A stretch of 64,000 nucleotides of DNA, taken from assembly GCF_030382115.1 (NCBI RefSeq), contig NZ_JAUDRJ010000003.1, forward strand, positions 3,525,304-3,589,303, in the 5' to 3' direction. Within the stretch, counting starts at the first letter, position 1. Each line of letters opens with the position of its first letter. Below are positions 36,120 through 44,500 of the stretch, in pieces. The stretch is from Nostoc sp. GT001. GTDB taxonomy: Bacteria > Cyanobacteriota > Cyanobacteriia > Cyanobacteriales > Nostocaceae. The notes below the pieces were generated by a model that saw only the letters and a program-made list of their open reading frames with translations, was not told where the DNA came from and did no database searches. A program made the position numbers and the translations under genes.

Positions 36120-36977
36120 ATGTTTGACAATATCTGCAAATTCTTAGTTGAGAACTTCTCCAGTGATTTCGCTACATGGTTATTAGGCGAATCTATTAAT
36201 TTAACAGAACTAAGTCCAAAAGAATTATCTCTCGAACCCATTCGGGCTGATGCTCTAATTCTGTTGCAGTCGGAGCAAAGCATATTGCATTTGGAATTTC
36301 AAACCCAAGTCGATGCGGAAATTCCTTTTCGGATGATTGACTATCGATTGCGAGTATATCGCCGCTTTCCAGACAAAGCAATGCATCAAGTCGTAATTTA
36401 CCTCAAGCAGACAAATTCAAATTTGGTGCAACAAAATACATTTACAATTGCTGGGACACGACATGAATTTGCAGTTATCAGACTTTGGGAACAACCGACA
36501 GCAGTATTTTTGAGAACACCTGGACTTTTACCATTGGCTGTGTTAAGCAGTACAATTGATCCAGAAGTTATACTTAATGAAGTGGCACGGGAAATTAACG
36601 GTATTACAGAATTAAGAGCTCAAAGTAATATTGCTGCTTCTACAGCCATTTTAGCTGGTTTAGTATTAGATAAAGAGGTGATTAAACGAGTTTTGAGGTC
36701 AGATATTATGCGCGAGTCAGCGATTTATCAAGACATTCTACAAGAAGGCAAGGCTGAAGGTAAGGCTGAAGGTAGGGCTGAAGGTAGGGCTGAAGGTAAG
36801 GCTGAAGGCAAGGCTGAAGGTAAGGCTGAAGGTAAGGCTGAAGGTAAGGCTGAAGCGTTACTCGAAGTGGCAAGAAATCTATTTAGTACTGGTATGCCAT
36901 TAGAACAGATAGGCAGAGTCACAGGGTTATCAATTGAGCAGTTACAGTATTTACAGGCAAGTGAGTCCAATCAATAA
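36120..36977 (+). CDS. Rpn-family PD-(D/E)XK nuclease-like protein with EGKA repeats
   Basis: A 285-residue protein of the Rpn (recombination-promoting nuclease, transposase_31-like) group common in Nostoc. The N-terminal 180 residues hold a PD-(D/E)XK-type core, with ALILLQSEQSILHLEFQTQV and then RMIDYRLRVYRRFPDKAMHQ. Near the end nine tandem copies of EG(K/R)A lie at residues 209-244, followed by a short helical domain (LFSTGMPLEQIGRVTGLSIE). The repeats form a charged helix. Members cleave DNA and promote RecA-independent recombination; the activity of this one is unproven. It stands alone and is followed by a strong hairpin. Confidence 0.82.
   Translation: MFDNICKFLVENFSSDFATWLLGESINLTELSPKELSLEPIRADALILLQSEQSILHLEFQTQVDAEIPFRMIDYRLRVYRRFPDKAMHQVVIYLKQTNSNLVQQNTFTIAGTRHEFAVIRLWEQPTAVFLRTPGLLPLAVLSSTIDPEVILNEVAREINGITELRAQSNIAASTAILAGLVLDKEVIKRVLRSDIMRESAIYQDILQEGKAEGKAEGRAEGRAEGKAEGKAEGKAEGKAEGKAEALLEVARNLFSTGMPLEQIGRVTGLSIEQLQYLQASESNQ
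36744..36851 (+). repeat. Nine tandem 12-bp repeats inside the Rpn-like gene
   Basis: Nine in-frame copies of GAAGG(T/C)A(A/G)GGCT encode EG(K/R)A. Because the unit is a multiple of three, copy-number changes would alter length without breaking the frame. The copies differ by only one or two bases, so recent expansion or gene conversion is likely. Confidence 0.92.
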
Positions 36978-36979
36978 AT

Positions 36980-37006
36980 AATCGGTGCAGTTAACCTGCA
37001 CCGATT
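36980..37006 (-). terminator. Perfect 11-bp hairpin between convergent genes
   Basis: AATCGGTGCAG and CTGCACCGATT pair perfectly around TTAAC. On the minus strand it is followed by TATTTATTG, so it best serves the PIN-TRAM gene. It lies 3 bp after the stop of the Rpn-like gene and may serve both. Confidence 0.75.
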
Positions 37007-37044
37007 ACCAAGTATCACTCGAATTGAACAAACATCCCATTGTT

Positions 37045-38142
37045 TCACGCCAATGCTGAAGCTTGGGGTTTGGCAAAAATCATTCTTCCTGCTGTAGTTT
37101 GTAAAGCACTGGTAACTACTACTCGTAGTTCACCACCCACATAACTGCTACCTTCTTCAACAACTACCATTGTGCCGTCATCTAGGTAGCCAATGCCTTG
37201 ACTGGGTTCTTTGCCTTCCTTGAGAATTTTTAAATCCAGGTTGTCGCCAGGTAAATAACTGGGACGGACGGCATTCACTAAATCATTCACATTCAAAACA
37301 GGTACTTTCTGAACACTGGCAACTTTAGACAAGTTGTAGTCGTTGGTTAGCAATGTACCGCTGATTTCTTGGGCAAAGCGTACTAACTTCGCATCCACTG
37401 TGGGAATATCTTCGTAGTCAACTGTATTAATCAGGATGCGATCAGGATAATCTTCCTTGATACGGTTGAGAATTTCTAGTCCTCTCCTTCCCCGTACCCG
37501 CTTTTGATCTTTGCTAGCATCCGCTACTTGTTGGAGTTCTTGCAAGACAAATTGCGGTACGAGAATTTGCCCTTCCAGAAACCCTGTTTCTAGTAAGGCT
37601 TCAATACGGCCATCAATAATACAGCTAGTATCTAGAACTTTGGTATTGGCTGGTTTTAATGTTCCTTCCACTACCATCGATTCAACAGTGTTGGGATTAA
37701 TGAATCGCAATAAGCCTCGCCCGTGGGTATCTGCCAAATTCATGCCAGTGACGGAGAGGATAATACTACCAACAACTGCCACCAATGGCTTAATAAATCC
37801 AAAATCCGCCGGGATAGGGAGCAAAAATAATGGGGCTAGCATCAGGTTGGCTAGTAATAGCCCAATCACTAAGCCGATCGCACGAGTTAAAATCACTTCT
37901 AGAGGCATTTCTTTGACTTGTGATTCTAGGCGACGATATGTCGTCTGGAAACTCAGCCCGATCGCACCACCAATAATAGCGGCAAAGACGGCAACAACTA
38001 AGCGTAGAGCTTCTAGATTCGTTACCTGATCTAGTGCCCCATTGGGTAGTAGTTCAATGCTGTAGAACCCTATTCCCGACGCTGCTAGGATAAATGAGAA
38101 AATAATAATGGCGTCAAGCATGGTTGTCTTGTTTTCCTGCAA
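37045..38142 (-). CDS. PIN-TRAM membrane protein, YacL-like
   Basis: A 365-residue protein. Residues 8-145 carry four membrane segments (MLDAIIIFSFILAASGIGFY, then VVAVFAAIIGGAIGL, IGLVIGLLLANLMLAPLFLL and VAVVGSIILSVTG). A PIN nuclease domain follows at about 165-290 (KVLDTSCIIDGRIEALLETG, EILNRI, and TVDAKLVRFAQ), with the expected acidic residues. The C-terminal TRAM domain at 300-362 (GIGYLDDGTMVVVEEGSSYV) should bind RNA. This is the layout of Bacillus YacL. Its target is unknown; a membrane-tethered RNase is plausible. Met8 is the likely start. Confidence 0.9.
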   Translation of the reverse strand: MQENKTTMLDAIIIFSFILAASGIGFYSIELLPNGALDQVTNLEALRLVVAVFAAIIGGAIGLSFQTTYRRLESQVKEMPLEVILTRAIGLVIGLLLANLMLAPLFLLPIPADFGFIKPLVAVVGSIILSVTGMNLADTHGRGLLRFINPNTVESMVVEGTLKPANTKVLDTSCIIDGRIEALLETGFLEGQILVPQFVLQELQQVADASKDQKRVRGRRGLEILNRIKEDYPDRILINTVDYEDIPTVDAKLVRFAQEISGTLLTNDYNLSKVASVQKVPVLNVNDLVNAVRPSYLPGDNLDLKILKEGKEPSQGIGYLDDGTMVVVEEGSSYVGGELRVVVTSALQTTAGRMIFAKPQASALA

Positions 38143-38581
38143 CTGTGTTAACCGATAAAGTTAAGTATTTTTTATTTCATCGGTAAGATAAACTAATCAA
38201 TATTGACTTACACTAAGGGTTTAGGCTGACAATATCTGCAATTATTATAACCAAAGGCTTTTATCTTAATATTTTTCATTGTTTTGTTGTAAAACGACAA
38301 AAACTTGTAAATAAACTAATTATTTTGTAAGAATTCAGAAGTCAGAATTCAGAATCCAGAAGTCAGAATTAAGAAGACCTTGATACCCAGACTTAATAAT
38401 TTTAATAAAATCAAGAAGTTATTACACGCTTGATTTTACAATTATTCTGGCTCCTGAATCACTTCTCCTATCGGAGACGCTGCGCGAACGACTACGCTCA
38501 GTGACCACCTGACTCCTGAATTCTTCCCTCATTTTCATTGTCTCTAATTCGCAGTTGGGTTAACTTAAAAATTTTCTCAAA
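38143..38581. other. Divergent spacer with repeats
   Basis: About 440 bp between the PIN-TRAM and hemW genes. At 38330-38380 there is a tract of the AGAATTCAGAAGTC type (STRR), and 38465-38500 holds a GC-rich dispersed repeat (CGGAGACGCTGCGCGAACGA). No gene or RNA was seen. Confidence 0.45.
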
Positions 38582-39763
38582 ATGAGTAAAAAATTTAGTA
38601 TTTCTGGAATTGCGAGTTCTGCTTATGTGCATATTCCCTTTTGCAGACGGCGGTGTTTTTATTGTGATTTCCCGGTGTCTGTTGTGGGCGATCGCTTGCG
38701 GGGCGAAACATCTGGTACTATCTGCCAATATGTTGAGGTGCTATGTCAAGAAATTGCCATGACACCAGCATTTGGTCAACCTCTGAAGACAATTTTCTTC
38801 GGTGGTGGTACTCCTTCGTTGCTCTCAATAGAGCAGCTACAACGGATAGTAACAGAACTAGAGAAGCATTTTGGGATTGCGTCTGGGGCAGAGATTTCTA
38901 TGGAAATTGACCCAGGTACCTTTGATTTAGCCCACATAGCAGGCTATCGCAGTGCAGGCGTGAACCGGGTAAGTTTGGGCGTACAAGCCTTTCAAGAAGA
39001 ATTATTACAAAGGGCGGGGCGATCGCACTCAGTTGAAGATATTTTTGCAGCTGTGGAACTAATCCACCAAGTCGAGATTCCCGTATTTAGCTTAGACTTA
39101 ATTTCTGGGTTGCCGCATCAGTCTTTGGATCAATGGCAATATTCCCTAGAAAAAGCCGTAGCAATAACACCCACTCACATTTCCATTTACGATCTCACTA
39201 TTGAACCAGGTACAGCCTTTGGTCGTTACTACAAACCTGGTGATACTCCTTTACCCACTGATGAAGCCACAGTCAAAATGTACCAGATGGGGCAGCAGGT
39301 TTTAACTAGTGCAGGTTATGAGCATTATGAAATTTCCAATTATGCTCAACCTGGCCATCAATGTCGGCATAATCGAGTGTATTGGGAAAACCGCCCTTAT
39401 TATGGCTTTGGTATGGGTGCGGCGAGTTATGTTGAGGGGAAACGCTTCACTCGTCCGCGCAAAACTAAGGAGTATTACCAATGGGTACAAGCTGGCGGTG
39501 TAATTGATTGTGATGTAACTCCCCCAAAGGAAGTATTGTTAGAAACGTTAATGTTGGGGTTGCGTTTGGCAGAGGGTTTGAGTTTGGCGACGTTGGTAGA
39601 GGCGTTTGGCGAAGCGAAGGTGGAGGAGATTTGTCGGTGTTTGCAATTGTATTTTGAAAAAGGTTGGGTAGAAATTACAGAGGGAAGATTGCGTTTGATT
39701 GATCCCCAAGGGTTTTTGTTTTCTAATGTGGTATTGGCGGAATTGTTTGAGAAATTGGGGTGA
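38582..39763 (+). CDS. hemW: Heme chaperone HemW (radical SAM)
   Basis: A 393-residue radical SAM protein of the HemN-like group. The [4Fe-4S] ligands are Cys21, Cys25 and Cys28 (FCRRRCFYCDF). Next come GGGTPSLL, the SAM-site residues EIDPGTF and GVNRVSLGVQAF, and the C-terminal HemN_C domain (LMLGLRLAEGLSLATL). A true HemN oxidase would have an additional Cys after the third (CxxxCxxCxC); here Asp-Phe follows, as in HemW. HemW inserts or delivers heme to respiratory proteins rather than making protoporphyrinogen. The nucleotidyltransferase gene starts 10 bp after the stop, so the two are co-transcribed. Confidence 0.93.
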   Translation: MSKKFSISGIASSAYVHIPFCRRRCFYCDFPVSVVGDRLRGETSGTICQYVEVLCQEIAMTPAFGQPLKTIFFGGGTPSLLSIEQLQRIVTELEKHFGIASGAEISMEIDPGTFDLAHIAGYRSAGVNRVSLGVQAFQEELLQRAGRSHSVEDIFAAVELIHQVEIPVFSLDLISGLPHQSLDQWQYSLEKAVAITPTHISIYDLTIEPGTAFGRYYKPGDTPLPTDEATVKMYQMGQQVLTSAGYEHYEISNYAQPGHQCRHNRVYWENRPYYGFGMGAASYVEGKRFTRPRKTKEYYQWVQAGGVIDCDVTPPKEVLLETLMLGLRLAEGLSLATLVEAFGEAKVEEICRCLQLYFEKGWVEITEGRLRLIDPQGFLFSNVVLAELFEKLG

Positions 39764-39773
39764 GGAATTGTTT

Positions 39774-40661
39774 ATGCAAAAAAATAAAGTTAGAAAAGCT
39801 GTGATTCCGGTAGCTGGTTTCGGTACTCGTTTGTTTCCAGCTACTAAAGTTGTCAAAAAAGAACTTTTCCCGATTATCGATCGAGATGGTAGGGCAAAAC
39901 CTGTGATTCTCGCAATTATTGAAGAGGCAATTAGTGCTGGAATTACAGAAGTAGGAATTGTGGTGCAGCCAGATGACAAAGAAATATTTGCAGATTTCTT
40001 GAAAAACCCACCCAAAAAAGAACTTTTAGAAAAACTTTCACCACAAAATCAAGAATACAGCCGATATCTCGAAGATTTAGGTAGCAGAATTACCATTTTG
40101 TTACAAGAGGAACAATTAGGCTATGGTCATGCGGTATTTTGTGCCAAGGATTGGGTACAAAATGAGCCATTTTTGCTGATGTTGGGCGACCACATTTATG
40201 CATCTGATATTGAAAAATCTTGTACTAGTCAAGTTTTAGATGTTTACGAACAAGTTAATCAAAACGTTATTGGCTTAACTACAATGCCAGCAGAAATTAT
40301 TCATAAAGCTGGATGTATAACAGGAGTTTGGCAAGATTTAAACTCGATTTTGTCAGTTACACAACTCTATGAAAAACCGACTATAGAGTATGCAAAACAG
40401 CATTTACGTGTAGAGGGAATGTCAGAAAATGATTTTTTAGGTATATTTGGCTTATATTTACTAACGCCGAAAATTTTTGACTTTCTAGCAGAACATATCA
40501 ACCAAAATTTCCGAGAACGAGGTGAATTTCAGTTAACATCTTGTCTAGAAAAATTGCGTCAAAAAGAGGGAATGACAGGATATGTTGTAAAAGGCAAGTG
40601 TTTTGATACCGGTTTGCCAGATGCTTATCGTCAGACAATGATTGATTTTAGAAAAATATAG
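39774..40661 (+). CDS. UTP-glucose-1-phosphate uridylyltransferase-like protein
   Basis: A sugar nucleotidyltransferase. Start at ATG 39774 (MQKNKVRKAVIPVAGFGTRL) gives 295 residues; the open frame extends back into hemW, but the family begins here and a GAGG precedes it. The nucleotide-binding loop is PVAGFGTRLFPATKVVKKEL, and the Mg site is in FLLMLGDHIYASD, with EKPT and GIFGLYLLTP further on. GalU usually has GTRMLPATKAIPKEMLP; the changes here (LFPATKVVKKEL) define a cyanobacterial subgroup whose sugar is less certain. It should supply an activated sugar for polysaccharide or glycolipid. It is operonic with hemW, without an obvious functional link. Confidence 0.85.
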   Translation: MQKNKVRKAVIPVAGFGTRLFPATKVVKKELFPIIDRDGRAKPVILAIIEEAISAGITEVGIVVQPDDKEIFADFLKNPPKKELLEKLSPQNQEYSRYLEDLGSRITILLQEEQLGYGHAVFCAKDWVQNEPFLLMLGDHIYASDIEKSCTSQVLDVYEQVNQNVIGLTTMPAEIIHKAGCITGVWQDLNSILSVTQLYEKPTIEYAKQHLRVEGMSENDFLGIFGLYLLTPKIFDFLAEHINQNFRERGEFQLTSCLEKLRQKEGMTGYVVKGKCFDTGLPDAYRQTMIDFRKI

Positions 40662-40862
40662 ATTAATCTCGGTTCAATTCATTTGTCTGGGAGGATCTCA
40701 CTTTTTAAGATGGTTCAAACAGATAGTAATCTATTGAGGTAAGCAGAGGCATCTTGAAACTATACCGTTTAATTTGCTCCTGGTGATAGCCTCCTTTTTT
40801 TGTTAAAGCAGTTTTCAGGTAGATGAGTTACAAAATGCAGGACTCAAAATCAGACACAAACC

Positions 40863-42254
40863 TTACAAAACTACCTCAAAACTAGCGGTAGTTAGAGCAG
40901 GAAAAGAGGTAGCATCCAATTGTGCAAATTTACCTCCAGAATTAATCTCAGCAAAACCATCCGCCGAACCATTAGGGTTATAAAAGAGACTACCATTTGC
41001 GCTATTATAAACAATAACCGCACTACTACTTACAGCTAAGGTATTGTTCGTCACTGTGGCAAAGTCTGCGGAATTTAATTGAGTCGGGAAGACTGAGTTA
41101 GTTAGAGCAGTAAAGGTAGATTTAGATAGTTGGATCTTGTCTTCCTCAAGAGTGAAGTCACTAATAGTATCAACTCCGAGTTCTCTAATATTAAACTTTG
41201 ATCCTGTTGCAAATGCGAACTTATCTGAACCAGCGCCTCCTGTTAGTAAGTCGTCCCCACTATCTCCCTGTAGGTAATCGTTGCCTGTGTTGCCGATCAG
41301 AATATCTTTTCCACTACTGCCAAAAAGAATATCATCACCGTTGCCCCCCAGAAGGTTGTCGTTATCACTACCCCCATCTATGATGTCTGCACCAGATCCA
41401 CCAACAAGAGTGTCAATACCTGCCCCCCCATCAATGTAATGATTACCAACAACACCAGAAAGCGAAATACTGTCATAACCATCCCCAGCAAAAATAACCT
41501 TATTGCCAGCCGAAAAATTTGCCCCACTAAAGGTATCGTTTCCCTTGGTTGTAGCGACATCAGTACCGATGGCATTTCTGGATCGAGCAACAGCCTCTTT
41601 TATGAGATCAGCAAGATTCTCACTTGTAGAACCAACAGTCAGTACACCACCCCGACTCAAGGGGGTAACTAGTGTCTCGTAATTGGCTGCAACATTACTC
41701 GTAGTTAGAAAAATTGGAATAATGTTATTTGCCTCTAGCGCAGTTTTTACTTGTCCGACCAGTGGATAATCTTCAAAAGCATCAGCTATCGCATCTCCAT
41801 TATTGCCAATACTATCTGACCTAACTGCTGCGCGATCGTCAACAACGTGATAAATACTATCGGTGGCTATGATCACAACACGAAATGAACCTACTCTGAA
41901 ACCAAGACTGCCGTTATCTAAAGCTGCGAACAAGAGTGCAAATAATTGTGATTCTGGCCCATCATTGCCACCAAAAGCTTCAAAGCCAAAGATTTTGTCT
42001 TTAATTGTTGTGACATTATTTGTCAAAGCGACTTCTGGTTGATATACATAGTCAGCGTAACCCCCAAAAGGCACAAGTGGCTTATCTTTGAAAGAGGCAA
42101 TACCAAATTTCAGGTCATTACCAAATATCTTTGCTAACTTCGGGTTGGTTAAGCGATTTACCGTCGCAGGAAGTACGGCTTTAAGCTGGACTACACCCTC
42201 ATTAGATGACGATGTTAAGTCTTGCAGCAGAACAATATCAGATACTAAATTCAT
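40863..42254 (-). CDS. RTX protein with an integrin-beta-like von Willebrand A domain
   Basis: A 463-residue protein. Residues 1-225 resemble the beta-I (VWA) domain of integrin beta chains: DIVLLQDLTSSSNEGVVQLK carries a MIDAS-like DxTxS, followed by LKFGIASFKDKPLVPFGGY, ESQLFALLFAAL, VVIIATDS and EDYPLVGQVKTALEANNIIP. Integrin-like domains in cyanobacterial proteins have been reported. Residues about 265-350 are hemolysin-type Ca-binding repeats (GGSGADIIDGGSDNDNLLGG). A C-terminal beta-rich block follows. There is no signal peptide, and RTX proteins leave through a type I pathway, perhaps using TolC (HgdD). An adhesive or matrix role is inferred. AGAGGG precedes the start. Confidence 0.85.
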   Translation of the reverse strand: MNLVSDIVLLQDLTSSSNEGVVQLKAVLPATVNRLTNPKLAKIFGNDLKFGIASFKDKPLVPFGGYADYVYQPEVALTNNVTTIKDKIFGFEAFGGNDGPESQLFALLFAALDNGSLGFRVGSFRVVIIATDSIYHVVDDRAAVRSDSIGNNGDAIADAFEDYPLVGQVKTALEANNIIPIFLTTSNVAANYETLVTPLSRGGVLTVGSTSENLADLIKEAVARSRNAIGTDVATTKGNDTFSGANFSAGNKVIFAGDGYDSISLSGVVGNHYIDGGAGIDTLVGGSGADIIDGGSDNDNLLGGNGDDILFGSSGKDILIGNTGNDYLQGDSGDDLLTGGAGSDKFAFATGSKFNIRELGVDTISDFTLEEDKIQLSKSTFTALTNSVFPTQLNSADFATVTNNTLAVSSSAVIVYNSANGSLFYNPNGSADGFAEINSGGKFAQLDATSFPALTTASFEVVL

Positions 42255-42529
42255 AGTTTTTCCCTCTGATTATTTTTATTGATGGGTTGTATTGGAAAGT
42301 GGCTAAATACTATTTCAGCTTGATATTAGCAAGGTTAATTGATTTAAGATAGTACTTAAACTGAAGAAAATATAATCTCTTTCAAAAAATATTTACCGTG
42401 TCCTAACTCCTGCCTCTACCCTACTTAAGGTTATAGTTGCAGACTTCACGAGAGAGAATGTCACCAGATATAAGTTAAGCTAAAGTGCGTCAATGGGTGA
42501 GCAGTGAAGATAATGCTTTGGATTAGAGG

Positions 42530-43654
42530 ATGAATCAGTATTTTGCAACAGTTGCTCGCGGATTAGAAACCCTCGCGGCTCAGGAGTTAGAGCAACTAGG
42601 TGCCCATTCCGTAGAGCCGGGCTTTTGCGGTGTAGCCTTTGAGGGCGATCGCACTTTACTTTATCGCGTCAATCTTTGGGCTAGGCTACCATTCCGAATC
42701 TTGGTGAATATTGATGAGTTTCCATGCCTTGATGCCAAGGATCTCTATCGCGGTATCCAGACTATCGATTGGCAAAACTATCTGACGCCAGATATGACCC
42801 TGGCGGTGAATGTCACGGGCAAAAACCAGCACCTCAACCATAGCCACTTCACATCTCTCCAGGTGAAAAATGCGATCGTTGATCAACAACAAGAAAATCT
42901 AGGCGAGCGTTCAAATGTAGAGCTTCATGAACCAGATGTGCGGGTTAATGTTCATATTGAACGCGACTTTTGTACCGTCAAACTCGACAGTTCTGGAAAT
43001 AGTCTGCATCGCCGAGGCTACCGCCCTGCGGTGGGAGCAGCCCCTCTCAAGGAATCTCTGGCTGCTGCCCTGATTCAACTTTCGGGTTGGCAACCAAACC
43101 AGATGTTCTACGATCCTCTCTGTGGATCTGGCACTTTACCTTTGGAAGCTAGCTTAAAGGCACTGAATATCGCACCAGGACTGTTTCGTGAGTCCTTTGG
43201 ATTTGAAACTTGGCTCGATTTTGATTTGTCCCTTTTAGAAAAGCTGCTCCAAGAAGCTAAGGACAGCCAACTAGATACCCTTCCCGCACCTATTTGGGGA
43301 AGCGATCGCGATGAAAATATAATTGAGCAAGCGATTAATAATGCTCAAAACTGCGGTGTTGATAACCATGTATGGTTTTCTCAAATGGAGCTTGCTGATG
43401 TTGTCGCCCCCGCAGACAGTGGCATTTTATTTTGCAATCCACCTTATGGCGAACGGCTGGGACGAGATAGCGATTTAGGGGCATTTTACAAACTTTTGGG
43501 CGATGTATTGAAACAACGCTTCAAAGGCTGGACTGCATTTGTACTCAGTGGCAACAAGGAACTGTCTCAATCGATTGGACTAAAATCATCGCGGCGGATT
43601 GCGGTGTATAACGGAGCGCTGCCTTGTCAGTTAATGAAATATGAGTTGTATTAA
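42530..43654 (+). CDS. THUMP-domain rRNA methyltransferase, RlmL-like
   Basis: A 374-residue SAM-dependent RNA methyltransferase. Residues about 45-155 form a THUMP domain (LYRGIQTIDWQNYLTPDMTL). The catalytic domain begins near 160 with GYRPAVGAAPLKESLAAALI, has the SAM loop DPLCGSGTLPLEA near 198-210 and the motif NPPYGERLGRD near 303, where the N-P-P-Y binds the target base. This matches the N-terminal half of E. coli RlmKL (m2G2445 of 23S rRNA). The RlmK half is absent. Target inferred from family. It is followed by a long hairpin. Confidence 0.92.
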   Translation: MNQYFATVARGLETLAAQELEQLGAHSVEPGFCGVAFEGDRTLLYRVNLWARLPFRILVNIDEFPCLDAKDLYRGIQTIDWQNYLTPDMTLAVNVTGKNQHLNHSHFTSLQVKNAIVDQQQENLGERSNVELHEPDVRVNVHIERDFCTVKLDSSGNSLHRRGYRPAVGAAPLKESLAAALIQLSGWQPNQMFYDPLCGSGTLPLEASLKALNIAPGLFRESFGFETWLDFDLSLLEKLLQEAKDSQLDTLPAPIWGSDRDENIIEQAINNAQNCGVDNHVWFSQMELADVVAPADSGILFCNPPYGERLGRDSDLGAFYKLLGDVLKQRFKGWTAFVLSGNKELSQSIGLKSSRRIAVYNGALPCQLMKYELY

Positions 43655-43658
43655 GACA

Positions 43659-43726
43659 AAGACGCGATAAATCGCTGTCTCTACAAATAATCGGTCTTTT
43701 GTAGAGACGGCTATTCATCGCGTCTT
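43659..43726 (+). terminator. Long inverted repeat after the RlmL-like gene
   Basis: AAGACGCGAT (43659-43668) pairs with ATCGCGTCTT (43717-43726), and the inner GTCTCTACAAA pairs with TTTGTAGAGAC. It is made of the dispersed Nostoc repeat GACGCGATAAATCGCGTCTC (also at 54024-54041). It may end the transcript. Confidence 0.55.
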
Positions 43727-43893
43727 ACCTGTGATATTTTTAATACTCTTTAACAAATTTAAATTTAGCCAAAAAAAGCTTGAAACTACTTATTAGTCTA
43801 TATTCTGGCAGTTATGATGACAACGGTTAAAAAAAGTGGCAGTATAATCGGTGACTGACAACCTGCAATTTATTTATAGCTAAGGGGCTATTT

Positions 43894-44160
43894 ATGTCAG
43901 ATCAATTCACGTTTACTGTTACCAATGACACCGAACAGGCAATTACAGAGTTGTGGGTATCTCTCGATGATGAAGATTGGGCTTCATTTACCTTGAGTGA
44001 TTCAGGGATTCCATCGGGTGAAACAGTAACAATTGCTTGGGCTGAATATACGAATGATTCGCCCTGTGAATGGTACATATCTGCTGTATTTGAAGATGAA
44101 TCAGAAAGTGAGTCAGCCCTATTTAACTTCTGTGAAGAACCAGCTTTAACGTTCGGCTAA
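43894..44160 (+). CDS. Small acidic protein of unknown function
   Basis: An 88-residue protein, very acidic, with a beta-strand pattern (MSDQFTFTVTNDTEQAITEL, then GETVTIAWAEYTNDSPCEWY) resembling a single Ig-like sandwich. Cys at about 59 and 82 could form a disulfide, but there is no signal peptide. AAGGGG lies seven bases before the ATG, which supports this start. I do not know a function. It stands alone between the RlmL-like gene and a repeat element. Confidence 0.7.
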   Translation: MSDQFTFTVTNDTEQAITELWVSLDDEDWASFTLSDSGIPSGETVTIAWAEYTNDSPCEWYISAVFEDESESESALFNFCEEPALTFG

Positions 44161-44234
44161 ATTTTCCATTGCGATCGTGTACGCCATCGCACTTGATTGC
44201 ATGATTGCATCTCGACTCCAGCGATAAGCGAACT

Positions 44235-44350
44235 CCAAGAAATAAATTATCCAATATTGTGGGGTGGGCATCTTGCCCGCCCTATGGACTGGGTTCTCGT
44301 GTCGCCCACCTCACAAGAGTTAATTGAATATTTTTTTATTTGGAAGTCCC
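44235..44350. mobile_element. MITE-like element, second family
   Basis: About 116 bp bounded by CTCCAAGAAATAAATTATCC and a right end of TTTTTTTATTTGGAAGTCCC. The interior has GTGGGGTGGGCATCTTGCCC. The same ends (AGGGACTTCCAA ... TTGGAAGTCCCT) bound a copy at 56816-56940, and a remnant of one end occurs near 49158-49182. No open frame. Confidence 0.6.
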
Positions 44351-44500
44351 TAAAAGCAAAAGCCCTACCTCGAAAGCATCTAGGTGGGGCTTGATATTAG
44401 AATTGATATTGGCAACACCACATAATGATTTTTGAATAAAATTCAGTACAGATAAAGCGCAGCCTCACATAGAATCGGTATGAGTCATCAGTACGTTTGC

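Noticed and set aside
36728..36970. 80-codon frame opposite the Rpn-like gene, rich in ALPS repeats
   Set aside because: It is the antisense reading of the 12-bp repeats, not a gene.
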